The notes: generated from the sequence alone by a model not told the origin. A stretch of 64,000 bases of DNA from Flectonema sp. DT1601 (GCA_964019425.1 OZ025786.1:558001-622000); one strand, 5' to 3'. Numbered from the stretch's first letter, positions 11,034 through 22,440 are shown. Program-made: numbers and translations.

Positions 11034-12705
11034 CGACACTAGATTGGTTTTTGAAATTATTTAAGAATCAATTACAATTTCAATGAACTTACTTTTTATG
11101 TTCTGGCGATGATACCTGTCGTGTACGCTCAAGTAGTTCGTTTCGAGACGGATATCACACGTGACATTGACGGTATCATAATCGCTAGGCTACGAAAGTT
11201 CGATAAACCAATACTGTAGGTTAGCAATTCATTTCTTCCACACAAACAACTTCCGTGATCCTCTCTTTCGTTTTATATTTCGTTTATTTCCGTCCCCAAC
11301 TTTTTTTTTTTCAAAAATAATATTTTCACACGCAGAAATAAGAAGTCCTTCTTGCATGCTTCTTTGTTCAGTAGCGCAAAGAGAAAAATTATTATTATTT
11401 TTTTTTTTTTCTTTTTTAAAGTTATCTTTTCCTGCGTATTTTTTTTTTTTTTTTCCCTCCCTCCCTTTACATAATATTCTTCCTCTCTCTAACGTGCTTC
11501 CTCTCCTCACTCGAAATAGATAAAGATATTGCTAGATAGGAAGGAACAGTGTTATCGTCCCGTCGTTGACCTTCAGTTGATACCACAAAAAAATTATAAT
11601 TAAACAATTGTTGTAATAAACTTTCCTAGTTGTGGGGCTATACTTTCAATTCTGTCTTTGCTTTGCTTCTTTCCAAGATTTCTTTTTTTGTGTTTTTTAC
11701 TGTCTGTCTGGCCATTATATCAATTTCTATTTTTTTTTTTTTTAAAAATTACGAAAACTAAGTCTTGTTATTATAAAGGGAACCACAACTTCTCTTAAAT
11801 GTGACAAAGTATTCGTGTGAATTAAAAATGTATTTCCAAGGAGCCCTCGTGATAATAGCGTCGGTATTTCATAGTTATCCGCAATAAGGTAACATCATTG
11901 ATCTTTGAGCCATTCTAACTATCTTAGGATTGTCTGTGCCTAAGGTTGGTCCTCTTTTGTTCTATCATCTTCGTTGTTTATTTTATTCTTTCCCAATAAT
12001 TCTTTTTCTTTTTTTTTTTTATTCCCGTAACTGGGGGTTTTGTGTGCATCGAACTACCTCAGTCGACTATTTATTGCTTGTTCGCAGCAACAATACATTC
12101 TTTTTCTTTTTTTTTTTCAAAGGAAAACCTCTAATTCCTCCAAAATAGTTTGTGAAAATCGCAATCCCAACAAAAAAAAAAAAAGTTTTCTAACAGGGTT
12201 TGAACTTGACCCAAAAAATCGTCTAGCGGAGGATTTTTTGTATGTGAGCTTAAACTATTTTGTGGAATTAGGAGTTTTCCCTTTATTCAATTCAAAAGAG
12301 TCACAAAAAAAAAAAAAAAAAAGAAGAAGAAAAAAAAGGCACGTTGGCAACTCGTGTAGCATAATAATACCTGCATACTACCTTACAAAGGGTAGACAAA
12401 GAAAAAGGGAGAAGTATTTTGTTGCAAAACAAGACTGGGTAGCGGCGTGTTACCTGCCACGTACGAATTACATCATCGTAAAAGTTGTGTTTGTCTTGAC
12501 TTCTTGATATATTTATCGTATGAGTTCGCCAGATCGCCATCTTATCACCTTACTGTTAGTCACATCATCTGGCATGTGTTAGATGAAAAAAAAAAAAAAA
12601 AGGAAAAAAAAAAAAAAAAAAAAAAAACCCGTTATTTTGGCCTCCCTTTTTGCTCATTTGGTTATGAAACGTCGAAGTATTAATTAATAAATTTACACTA
12701 CAAGG
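7155..12705. other. 5.5 kb intergenic region, no convincing gene
   Basis: The stretch is dominated by A and T homopolymers, for example 7801-7910, 9154-9176 and 11002-11030. Open frames here are short and mostly homopolymer-encoded. The segment 10200-10720 is less repetitive and has a possible 7-bp stem (TGTGATG near 10298 with CATCACA near 10350), but I cannot assign it. A TTAATAAATTTAC motif at 12684-12696 precedes the next ATG. Confidence 0.55.
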
Positions 12706-13875
12706 ATGGTGAGTAAAAATATGAACGGATTCACAGATGAGGAATTCTCTATAATGGATATCCCTATTCGAATGGAAAGAAATCGACTGACACGAGAGTG
12801 GCAGGTGGAACGCTACTGTGAAAAACCAACAGCACCGCTACTCGCACCAAAACAGAGGAATCCAAGAACCTACATACCGCCACAACCACCTCAGAGAGAA
12901 ACAAGGAAAACAAAGAGAGTTCGGAAACAACAAAAAATGGTTAACGATCCAGGTGATAAACTAATAGCTGTTAGATCACCTTGTTATGGAACTTTTAAAG
13001 CACGATCTCGATTCGTTGAGGATGGTAAGAAGAAAAAGAGAGTAAGACTACTAGAACCACTACCACCAGTATTTAGTAGGGAATTACACACAAAACAGTC
13101 TTTGTATGACACTGAGGATATGAAAACAGGTTTTGAGCAGTTCGAACGTTCATTAGCTGAACTTACAAATAAAAGAGTTCACGAATCCACTAACGTAACA
13201 AACAGATCATCTCTACTATCTAGATTAAAGGATACTTACGCAGGTAATCTATTAAGATCTACTGACATGGTTGCAATATCAAAGATGTATACATCTCTCA
13301 TGGGGTCACATGACAAGTCAATGACTGAATTTGACATGCGTGCATTATTTCATCGCTTAGTACCTCACTACCCTCTTGGTGATGAACAAATGTATACCAT
13401 ATTCTCAATCTTTGATGAGAATGGAAATGGTAATGTCACATTCACTGAACTTTTTGGAGCACTTGGAGGTATCTTGTATGGTGAAGATACACAGCATGGT
13501 ATAAAATATTTCTATGAAAAAATTGAGGGTCTTGGGCCGTTGAGCGGTCGTCGTGTCCCCTTAAACCGATTTACCCACAAACACATTGATATTATTATTA
13601 AAAATTATATTCCTGGTAATGTTGCTCATCGGTGGTTTAAGCTCTCAGATGTGTTGATGGAAACGCTTCAAAAGTATCCAATCGCCGAGAGCTACATCGA
13701 CTGCGATCACTTTACTTGTTATATTTTTCACTATCCTGCTCTTGCTAGTTGTTTTCACAAAATAGTACCTCCGAAGAGAGTAGTTCATGGAGGAAAGAAA
13801 GCATCCTTAGCGAGTGTGGCTGACGATATGATTGCTAATGAAGGAGGGAAGTCACAGATTAAATGGGATGTCTAA
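12706..13875 (+). CDS. EF-hand calcium-binding protein
   Basis: Single exon, 389 aa, starting at an ATG in context AAGGATG and ending in TAA. The N-terminal 120 residues are basic and Pro-rich and probably disordered. A helical region follows from about 140. One canonical EF-hand loop is at residues 237-248 (DENGNGNVTFTE), with Asp, Asn and Asn at coordinating positions 1, 3 and 5, Gly at 6 and Glu at 12. It is flanked by helices (QMYTIFSIF and LFGALGGILYG). A second degenerate hand may precede it at about 205-215. The C-terminal 100 residues are not recognised. A calcium-sensing or structural role is likely; the specific role is unknown. Its 3' UTR is the left edge of the eIF3j tandem duplication. 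Confidence 0.85.
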   Translation: MVSKNMNGFTDEEFSIMDIPIRMERNRLTREWQVERYCEKPTAPLLAPKQRNPRTYIPPQPPQRETRKTKRVRKQQKMVNDPGDKLIAVRSPCYGTFKARSRFVEDGKKKKRVRLLEPLPPVFSRELHTKQSLYDTEDMKTGFEQFERSLAELTNKRVHESTNVTNRSSLLSRLKDTYAGNLLRSTDMVAISKMYTSLMGSHDKSMTEFDMRALFHRLVPHYPLGDEQMYTIFSIFDENGNGNVTFTELFGALGGILYGEDTQHGIKYFYEKIEGLGPLSGRRVPLNRFTHKHIDIIIKNYIPGNVAHRWFKLSDVLMETLQKYPIAESYIDCDHFTCYIFHYPALASCFHKIVPPKRVVHGGKKASLASVADDMIANEGGKSQIKWDV

Positions 13876-13876
13876 G

Positions 13877-14820
13877 TCTCACACATCAGATAGTTTTGTT
13901 GACTTTTAGTCAGTTTTCCAGCTGTCTCGTCTCTTTACACGAAATTTCATACGAGTGGTGTTTTGTTTTGTTGTTTTGCATTATTTGTATTTCTTATTAT
14001 AAACACCTCAAGTAGTTAATTATTTATTACCAGATTTCTTACTAAATGAAATGACTGATGTTTTCTTCTTTATTGTGATGTAATCTACTATATTTGCTTC
14101 TCTAGGTCCCTACCTTTTTATAAAATGAGTGACGACGGCTGGGAAGATGAGGACATAGATGACGATTGGGAGGAGGCGAAACAAGTTGCCGCTGAGAAGG
14201 CGGCAGTAGAAAAGGAAAGGAAAGTAGAAGATGCGAGAAAAAAGAAAGAAAAATGGGACAGAATCTTAGCAGCGAGAGGAGAGATGAACGAGACTGAGGA
14301 AATAGATGACGTTGACGCTATCGGTCTTAGAGAGTACGAAGAACGTCTAAAGCAACACGATGTTGAGGTTGAATACCAAGAGAATAACTCAACATTTGAA
14401 TCTCAACCAATTGAAATAATGGCTCCAAAAGACCAGGAGGAGTTTTCTAAAATGGGAGCAAAGATTGGAACTTGCATGAGAACATTCAGAAGCAGTAAAT
14501 TCTACTTCGTGGCCCTCAGCCGTCTCGTCAGTAAAATCTGCGACAAAACATCGCTCGATGATATTTCTGAAATCCAAAAGAAGCTCAACGTCCTCGTGTC
14601 AGAGAGAGAAGCCAAGACAAAGACGAGCAAATACGCAGAAAAGGAAGCCAACGGAGACGACGTTATTAGAGGAAACGGCCTTGGTATGCTTCTGGGATTC
14701 ACCTTTTTGGTTTAAGTTTTTCTCTTGTTATAAAATTAACTCAAACAATAACAACAGCCGTCGGAGAAGAAGGCCGTAACGACTTGGTAGGTGACGGTGA
14801 AAAGAATTTGGACGATTTCA
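13877..14820 (+). repeat. tandem duplication unit 1 (eIF3j and flank)
   Basis: The unit runs from TCTCACACATCAG in the EF-hand gene's 3' UTR to GACGATTTCA at the end of eIF3j. It is repeated directly as 14821 to about 15806. Unit 1 carries extra deletions in its eIF3j copy. The join falls just before the stop codon of the duplicated gene. Confidence 0.9.
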
Positions 14821-14846
14821 TCTCACACATCAGATGGTTTGATTGA
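14125..14846 (+). CDS. eIF3 subunit J, duplicated copy 1 with altered C-terminus
   Basis: Two exons: 14125-14683 and 14758-14846, with a 74-nt phase-1 intron (GTATGC...AACAG). The spliced product is 215 aa. eIF3j (yeast Hcr1) is a loosely bound eIF3 subunit that acts near the ribosomal decoding centre in initiation and recycling. The acidic WEDED N-terminus and the basic helical middle are present. Compared with copy 2 it lacks 3 and 7 residues of the acidic N-terminus and 10 residues near position 155, all in frame. The duplication join replaces the family's usual DDFM ending by reading into the former 3' UTR of the upstream gene, giving a tail DDFISHIRWFD. It is otherwise nearly identical to copy 2, which suggests a recent origin or ongoing gene conversion. 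It may be expressed or may be starting to decay. Confidence 0.85.
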
Positions 14847-15806
14847 CTTTTAGTCAGATTTCCAGCTGTCTCATCTCTTTACACGAAATTTCATACGAGT
14901 GATGTTTTTTTGTTTTGTTTTGTTGTTTCGCATTATTTGTAGTTAATTATTTATTACCATTCTATTTCTTACTAAATGAAATGACTGATGTTTTCTTCTT
15001 TATTGTAATCTACTATATTTGCTTCTCTAGATCCCTACCTTTTTATAAAATGAGTGACTACGACTGGGAAGATGAGGACGTCAGTGACGTAGATGACGAT
15101 TGGGAGGATGCTGAGGATAAAGAAGAGGAGGCGAAACAAGTTGCCGCTGAGAAGGCGGCAGTAGAAAAGGAAAGGAAAGTAGAAGATGCGAGAAAAAAGA
15201 AAGAAAAATGGGACAGAATCTTAGCAGCGAGAGGAGAGATGAACGAGACTGAGGAAATAGATGACGTTGACGCTATCGGTCTTAGAGAGTACGAAGAACG
15301 TCTAAAGCAACACGATGTTGAGGTTGAATACCAAGAGAATAACTCAACATTTGAATCTCAACCAATTGAAATAATGGCTCCAAAAGACCAGGAGGAGTTT
15401 TCTAAAATGGGAGCAAAGATTGGAACTTGCATGAGAACATTCAGAAGCAGTAAATTCTACTTCGTGGCCCTCAACCGTCTCGTCAGTAAAATCTGCGACA
15501 AAACATCGCTCGATGATATTTCTGAAATCCAAAAGAAGCTCAACGTCCTCGTATCAGAGAGATCAAGAATCCTGAAGGAAGGTGAAAAGAGAGAAGCCAA
15601 GACAAAGACGAGCAAATACGCAGAAAAGGAAGCCAACGGAGACGACGTTATTAGAGGAAACGGCCTTGGTATGCTTCTGGGATTCACCTTTTTGGTTTAA
15701 GTTATTCTCTTGCTACAAAATTAACTCAAACAATAACAACAGCCGTCGGAGAAGAAGGCCGTAACGACTTGGTGGGTGACGGTGACAAGAATTTTGACGA
15801 TTTCAT
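14821..15806 (+). repeat. tandem duplication unit 2 (eIF3j and flank)
   Basis: Second copy of the unit that starts at 13877. The 5' flank (14821-15049) matches 13877-14124 except for a deletion of about 24 nt between TTGTA repeats and small T-run differences. Both units keep the CTTCTCTAG acceptor-like site about 25 nt before the ATG. Confidence 0.9.
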
Positions 15807-15810
15807 GTAA
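15050..15810 (+). CDS. eIF3 subunit J, full-length copy 2
   Basis: Two exons: 15050-15668 and 15743-15810, separated by a 74-nt phase-1 intron. The product is 228 aa, near the usual family size of about 220-260. It begins MSDYDWEDED with a long acidic stretch, continues with a KEKWDRILAARGE basic helix, then a helical domain (about 105-165), and ends NFDDFM. The DDFM end is the usual eIF3j C-terminus and confirms the second exon. An open frame extends upstream to 14915, but that part is homopolymer-like UTR, and the ATG at 15050 matches copy 1. An acceptor-like CTTCTCTAG lies just upstream. This is most likely the functional copy. Confidence 0.93.
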
Positions 15811-16232
15811 ATGTGGATACCAGGAGAAGAGGAATAAAAATGCTGCCACACTAGTGAAACAGAAAATGAATACTCCCCAGTCCCCACATCCCTCACAGCT
15901 ATTTATCATCCTAGCCAATAGTTTCTAGTGTAAAAAATCCTTTTACTCGCTGCATAGTTCTCAGTGTGGAGCGGTAATAAGAAGACAATTGTCAACACCG
16001 CTATAAGAAGAGCAGTCAAGCTCTCGTTGCTAAAAATCTTTTTTTATCTCAAAAAAAAAAAAAAAAAAAAATAGTTTATAACCATAATGCAACATCAGGT
16101 CTGGAGAGTTGAATTATCATTCTTTATTGCTACCGCTATTACATCTTCACTTTTTTCGAGGTATTAGTCAGACGATTTCGAAAGGCTATTGGCGGCTGTA
16201 TTTATTCACACTCAGACATACCTCAACAGAAA
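15811..16232. other. intergenic region after eIF3j copy 2
   Basis: AT-rich with an A run at 16051-16070. A T/C-rich tract ending TTTTTTCGAG near 16160 is a possible splice acceptor for the next gene. Nothing else is recognised. Confidence 0.45.
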
Positions 16233-17704
16233 ATGTATGATTCTAGAGGGGGGGGAAAGAAGGGTGGAAAAAGAAGGGATCAACAAAGCAGAAGAGGAGG
16301 ATACAAGAATAATAATAATAACAATATAAATAATAATAACGGTGAAGGTTTTTCAGAATGGAATGCACCACCAGCAGGACAGATGGGACTGTGGCAGCAG
16401 TTTGACTTCCGGTCGCAGATGCCACAACCTGGTTACGACAATCAGTATCAAAGGGGATATAATAATTCCAATTACGGTACCAACAATCCTCATAATGATT
16501 ACAGTAGACAGAATAATGGAAATTATGACAATGGGCAGCCCAATGGAGGGTCTCGCCAGAACCATCGCAACCAACAACGAAAACCTGCAGCAACTAAAGA
16601 AAGCCGTCAAGTGACAAAGCAACAGCCACCAACTGAAGAAGAACCAAACTTACCTGACACAGTAACACAAACTCCTCCTTGTAAACACAACGAGTGGATG
16701 TGCTCTGATAGACGAAAGTTCTTCGTCACCCTAAAGTGCATCGCCTGCAACCAAAAATGGAAGACGCAGCTTAAGAAGTTCAACAAGTGCCCTGACTTCC
16801 ACGCGGACGAACGCTTCTGCCCAAAAGGAAACGATTGTCCACATCCTCATGTGTACGCGAGAAGTAGATTGAAGGAAGCCCCTTCACGAAAGAAGTTAGC
16901 AGAAGAAGAAGAAAATAGGAAAACGGATGAAAGTAAACTTCGAGTAATTCAAACGATGCCACAAATGGCAACAGAAATGAGTGACTCTGAACAGGTTAGA
17001 GAACCCCCTAAGGCGAAGACACTCCCACCACAGCAATGGCAGGCAACTGCTGATTCTGGACTCTACATCCCCGAGGACATCCCAGCTATGGACGCTGAAT
17101 CGTCTCTTTCCTATGATATCCCCACAGATACAAAGGCCTCTACTCTGCCAACAGCTAATGGGAAAGACAAAAGCAGTAGAAGACAGATTCGTCACATCCC
17201 GACTGCCCCGAATGCTCAAACTGGTACTGAGTTAGGAAAAAGTCTCGAGCTCAACTCGAGATCGTCTACTACCCCACAAGCCTGTTTTGTTGAAAGCAGT
17301 CGACTCTCTGCCAGCGCTGACAGTAATTCATTGAACCGCTGCGGAACAGCACCTGCCAGCAAGCTTAGGGAAGAAGAACAGAGCGGCATTGCAAAGTCAG
17401 CAACTCTTCCGCATTGTACGATGTTTCCGCCTCCTGAAGAGGATGAAATAATACCTGGTATTCAACTCAATTCAGTGAAGAAGATAAATGTATGTACATT
17501 TTTATTTGACAATGTGATTAGCAACGCATTCGTTCTTTTTATTAATCATAGTCACAGCAACAACACAAACAGACCCAGGGAACTGGTCGTTCTAACGAGG
17601 CCAGAAAGAACTTGGCTTCTTTTGGAGATGCTTTGCTATCCGTCGATGAGATGCAAGCTTCCGTTAGCGTGAAATCTGCAAGTGGCATAGACCAGGAAGA
17701 CTGA
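16233..17704 (+). CDS. large zinc-finger protein with CHN-W plus CCCH module
   Basis: Two exons: 16233-17489 and about 17552-17704. The 62-nt intron begins GTATGT and ends ATCATAG; a second possible AG six nt later would remove two residues. The spliced product is about 469 aa. The N-terminus is Gly/Arg-rich then Asn-rich (residues 1-110), typical of RNA-binding low-complexity tails. The zinc module spans 150-210: C150, H152, W155, the C169-C172 knuckle, KWKTQL, then C186, C196, C202 and H206 (CX9CX5CX3H). The rest is Ser/Thr/Pro-rich and disordered. It is a paralogue of the 187-aa protein at 6591, sharing only this module. An RNA-binding or mRNA-regulatory role is inferred. Without the intron the frame would end in 60 unrelated residues. 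Confidence 0.85.
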
Positions 17705-19469
17705 AATGTGCCATCTTAGGTCCGGAGTCGTATAATATTAAGTTAGTTTTCGTAATTAGGAACACATGTCTGATACCAAAGTTATCTAATTGGTATTTTT
17801 AGTGAGGAAATAAATAGAAAATATGGGAAAAAAAAAAAAAAAAAAAAAAAAAAACAACAAATCCAACAAATTATGTCTTCAAGAATAAATCAGAAAAAAA
17901 AAAAAAGAATAAAAAAAAAAGTATTGTTCCATTCTCTCAATGTCTTTCGACTAACGCATATTCCGTACTCCATTTTTTTTAATTTTTATATTTGTTGCTT
18001 TTTCTCCATTCTCCTCTCTCTTGCATTTTATATACAAAGGCAGGTGCAAAGCCCTCCTGTTCATCAGCCGCAAGATTCTTTTTAGGGATTTCGACATGAG
18101 GAGCCATCTCGCATTGGCCTTTAAAAAAAAAAAAAAAAAAAAAGGAATGAGTCTACAAGATAACAATGAAAAAATAGTGATTTTCTTTGTACGAAATCGG
18201 AGAAGAAACTCATTCAGATTAAGAGGCCTGTTTTATTTTTGCTATTGTCAAGTTTTTATCTATTTTCCCTGTGTGTTAAGGCATTATCTAAATGGTTTTT
18301 TTTTTTTTTTTTTTTTTTTTTTCCCTTTAAGTAGGTTGTCTAGGAACGCTAAACATCTCCTGTAGTCTTGCATTCTAATTGCTTACGAGGTGTAGTTATA
18401 GGTGGGAGGTTTACCAACAATGAAATACCACTACTCTTATCGTCGCTTTACTTATCCAATGATGGGGGAACGTCTAATGAGGTTTAGGGTCCTCTCTGAG
18501 TGATGGTTAAAAGGGTCGTTTGCTTGCATTTTATTTTCCAGTCAATTTATTTATTTTTTTTCTTTTTTCTTTTTTTTTTTTTGTCTTGATTTTCAGAAAA
18601 AAAAAAAAAAAAAAAAAACCACCCCGTAAAAAAAAATAAATAAAAATAATAAATAAATAAATAAGGATTGGACACAGATCAATGTTTCAATTCGTATCAG
18701 AAGTTTTTGTTTTTGTTTTTGTTTTTATTCTATCTGAGGGAACTAAACAACTAAAAGTATCGATTGTATTCAATAAAATGCACCGCTGTCCCTAGCAGTT
18801 AGTAGTTTTCATATTCCCAAAGAAAATTGACTCTGTGTGATTGGCTGCAGGGGAGATAGCATGCCAATCTCGACGTAGCTGCATTTCTTTTTTGATTTTT
18901 TTGCTGCTAGTCGAATTTTTGATGAGCCAATTGACCCTTATCCCTCTCTGCCTGATATCTATTATTTTTTGCTTCGTGGGATTCTTTTGTTTTCCCTATC
19001 TAATTTATGATTTCTTTTTATGATTTTTCTCCCAGATTAAAAAAAAAAAAAAAAATCAAAAACCCTCGAAGGAAGGGTTTTTGTTTTTGTATAAAAAATA
19101 TATTTTTTTTTAAATTCATTTTTTATGTTCTCCTGCTGAGTGTGACTTCTTCTTTTTGTAAGTTCCTTGTTAAACAAAAGCTACTCGCCTGTGGTAACTC
19201 ATCAACGAGTTTTGGAGAATGGCAGGATGGTTCTATTAGTTTGCATTCTAATAAAGGTCACTTTACTATCTTATAGGTACATAGTTGAGAAAATACTAAA
19301 ATAATTCAACATACAGAATTAGATTATGGTATCCTCCATGTCTAAGAATTTTTATTTATTTATTTATTTTTTTTTTTTTAAAAAAAAAAATTCTTCTTTT
19401 TTTCTCCCCCCGTTTATTTTTTAATTTGTGTTGTTATCTTTTATTACATTTTTTTTTTTTTTTTTTTGG

Positions 19470-19640
19470 AAGTGTTTTAAAACACTCTTGACTGAGCTGT
19501 CTGTGGTGGATATTTCACGTTCCCCGCAAAGTGCATTTGAGCCCCCGCACTTCGGTCCAGTGTGGTATGTGTTCGCCTTGGTTCTTTACCAATGCACTGA
19601 AGTATAAAGATTTGTAATGCAGCTACGTTCTGACTATTTC
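19470..19640. other. possible structured non-coding segment
   Basis: A balanced-composition segment between T tracts. AAGTGC near 19531 can pair with GCACTT near 19549 to make a tight hairpin, and AGTGTTTTAAAACACT at 19472-19487 is a perfect palindrome. No known RNA family was recognised. Confidence 0.25.
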
Positions 19641-19789
19641 TCTGCGGTCACGGCGGGTTTTTTTTTCGTTTTTTTTTTTTTTTTTTTAAATTTATTTTAT
19701 TATTTTTTTTATCTTCTCCTGATCATGTACGTGTATTTTTTTTTTTAAAGAGAAACGTTTAACAACGAGAGACGCAATGATTATAACTT

Positions 19790-20165
19790 TAATTCGTCAG
19801 GGACATTAAGACCAGCCAACTTTATTGTCCCGGCGACCTCGCAGAATGGCTGGGAAAGTGAGAATAAGAATTCTTGGGTGGGACACTACTACTTGGGGTT
19901 CCCATAGGCAAAGGATCCGGGGAAGGTGGGAGAATATTGGCCAAATAATTCGCCGAATTTCCTGTAACGAGTTTTCCTTGTGAAATTATTTTATAATTTC
20001 TATGGCAGATCTCACTCGGGCGACCCTCGACAACCAAATTGGCTGGTGGTGCGTGAAGAATTAAATTAGAAATCGAGGGATAATTGAGCCTTTCGATTAA
20101 CCCTCGGGCGGGGGTACTATGCTCACTCCGAACATTATTGCATAATTTCCTGCCCCCTTTGGGAT
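19790..20165. other. GC-richer island bounded by inverted repeats, possible ncRNA
   Basis: About 375 nt without any long homopolymer in an otherwise T-rich region. CCAGCCAA near 19812 is complementary to TTGGCTGG near 20039. CGAGGG near 20073 is complementary to CCCTCG near 20101. A 71-codon minus-strand open frame here does not look like protein. A structured RNA gene is possible, but no family motif was recognised. Confidence 0.3.
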
Positions 20166-20841
20166 AATTAAGACACTCAATTAACTACGTTTGCTTTTGT
20201 GTTTTTTTAAATTTGCAGTTTTTGCACCCAATGTTGTTCATGGTAGGTGTGATTCCTATGTTTGTTGTTTTCACAATTTTATTGTTTTTTTTTTTTTTCT
20301 TGATCAGTTTTTTTAGTTATCACATTGATTTTTGCTTTCCTTTGTAAGGGAAAGTTGTCAATGGGTGGATTTATTCCTTTTGGCAGCTTTGATTTTAAAT
20401 CACTCAGTCGAATGGAAATAGCGGAACGCAAAGTCGCACCTTATTTTCTTTTTGTTTTCTTTTTACTTTTTTACATTTTGTTTCCGACTTACGCACAAGA
20501 CAGAATCTTACATTATTTGTGTTCGTCTATGCAAGTTAAAGTTTTATGACTCATGTGGGTTTTCTTGTGAGAGCGGTTTTTTTCAAAGTTTATTTTTTTT
20601 TTTATTGTTTTCAGCTTTAGTTTTTAAGTTATCAAAGAATAAAACATATTGATTGAGGTTATTTATCATACCCTCAAAAATTTAGTTTTTCTGTTCCGTT
20701 CTTGCCGACAGGGCATTGCCTTATTGAAGTGTATCTTCCGTGTTCGTCTAATGTGATAACTGTGTCGTTGAAATATTAATGTTGTTGTTTGGTATATATG
20801 TAGAGGAGTTTTCTTAGCAGGATTGGGAAAATGCGTTCGTT

Positions 20842-20876
<35 letters not shown>

Positions 20877-22440
20877 CCATTCTTTAAGGGAAATCTTGTT
20901 AATGTGCTGTTCGAATTTGCTGCATTTTTTTTTTTTTTTTTTTTGTCCTTCCAACGTGTTCTCCTTGGCTAGCAAATTATTTGTATTTTGTTATATATTA
21001 GTGATGGGAAGTACCTGTCGAAAAAAAATTTATATGTTTTTTTTTTTTTTTTTTTTTAATTCATTCCAAAATGTGATACCTGAACAACTGTTTTATAAGA
21101 AAGCAGCAAGTAGGTTTTCGAAAACAGAATTATGCCACATGAAATCCAAAAAAAAAAAAAAAAAACAACAACAACAAGCAACACAAATAAATCTAGAAAA
21201 AAAGAGTAGACGCAAGAATTGGAAAAAACGAGTGAAAACAAGCAACCGAATACGGAGTACAAGTATTGAGTAAAATAAATAAAACATGAAAACGAATGTT
21301 ATTTTTTTTTTCTTTCCTTTTTTTTTTTTCCCTTCTTCTCTCCCTGCTGTCCCATTTGTTAAAAACCAGACAAACCTCTGCAATTATTGTTTTAGTAGAT
21401 CCCCTAATTCGTTAATAATCCTAAACGACAATTGAGCGTGCTATTGGTTTTAGTCGCTCGAACAAGTCAAGGCGCTTTATTGCTGCCACACTTTGAAAAG
21501 AGCTTATCAATATCCTTGAAGTTACTGAGTTTTCGTTGAACGGTAATTTCACAAAACGCTGATGCGCTATGTGCTAATACCGTGGATTTCCTTATTTTCA
21601 TTCGTTAGTGAGCTTTCTTTCCTATTCTGGTTTGCCTTCGGGAATCCACCTTCTCGAGCCTTGCAGTTACCTGGTCTTGACAAATATCGTTTTGGGGATC
21701 TATGCAATTTAAAGCACTCGTTTTTTCGTTTGAGTATATCTGCTTTCCCATAACTTATCTTTCACACAAATTGATGAGAATGGCTATACTCGGACGTAGC
21801 TTGGTATGGAACTACGTTTTTAGGTATTTCTTTCTTTTTTTTTTCTCTCCCTTTTTTTTGAGTTGTTAAATGTGATCTCACTTTCCCAAACCCGTGTTTG
21901 CACTCCCACCTCCTTCCAGTTGACATTCTGATTGGAGACTGGTTTACTACAACATTCTGACTCGCATCCTTGAAGATGCGTAAATCCTTTAGTATCCTTT
22001 GCAAATTGTGTTGCTACTATATTGCAGTAACAAATTGTTTTTAGTTAAGTGAGTCAGGCCAGGTTATGAATGTTGTGGAGAGAGAAAGAAAAAAATTGAA
22101 TTGGAAAAAAAAAAAAAAAAAAAATGAGAGAAGAAAAAAAGAAAATTATAAAAAAACAAGAAATTGAAAAAAAAAATAGGCAAAAATAAGGAAAAAAAAA
22201 ATGAAAAGAATGAAAAGGAACAAAAAAAAAAAAAAACGATTAGAAGAAAATTTATTTTTGCTGCTTGGCTTCTACACTTCGTTAGCATAGTATAGTCATT
22301 TACTGTTTTGAGTTACTTTTTCATAGGAAACAGACAAGAGAGATAAGTGATGTACGAATATTAGAAGACATCAGTGTCATGCAGCATTAGTCACAGGTAT
22401 AAAATAGCTTACTCTTTCTACAGATTTCAATACCAGAAAT

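Larger units (their letters stand above)
17705..22440. other. 4.7 kb intergenic region
   Basis: Mostly A/T homopolymers (runs at 17826, 18123, 18299, 18597, 20841). A stretch at about 19790-20165 is clearly less AT-rich and has inverted repeats; it is listed separately. Another non-homopolymer stretch at 18360-18530 has no recognisable feature. The last 20 nt before 22441 contain CTCTTTCTACAG, an acceptor-like site. Confidence 0.55.

Noticed and set aside
8603-12220. Reverse-strand T-loop-like matches near 8605, 12050 and 12211, possible tRNAs
   Set aside because: None has a paired T stem. A scan for T-loop motifs on both strands found no tRNA.
14915-15049. N-terminal extension of eIF3j copy 2
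   Set aside because: The extension is UTR-like, Phe-rich, absent from copy 1 and crosses the acceptor-like CTCTAG; the ATG at 15050 fits the family start.
18848-18895. GCAGGGGAGATA and a downstream TCGAC...TGCAT that recall U1 snRNA
   Set aside because: The essential 5' ACTTACCTG is absent and the spacing does not fit U1.
19822-20037. 71-codon minus-strand open frame
   Set aside because: It would be the only minus-strand gene, has no recognisable domain, and overlaps the inverted-repeat island.
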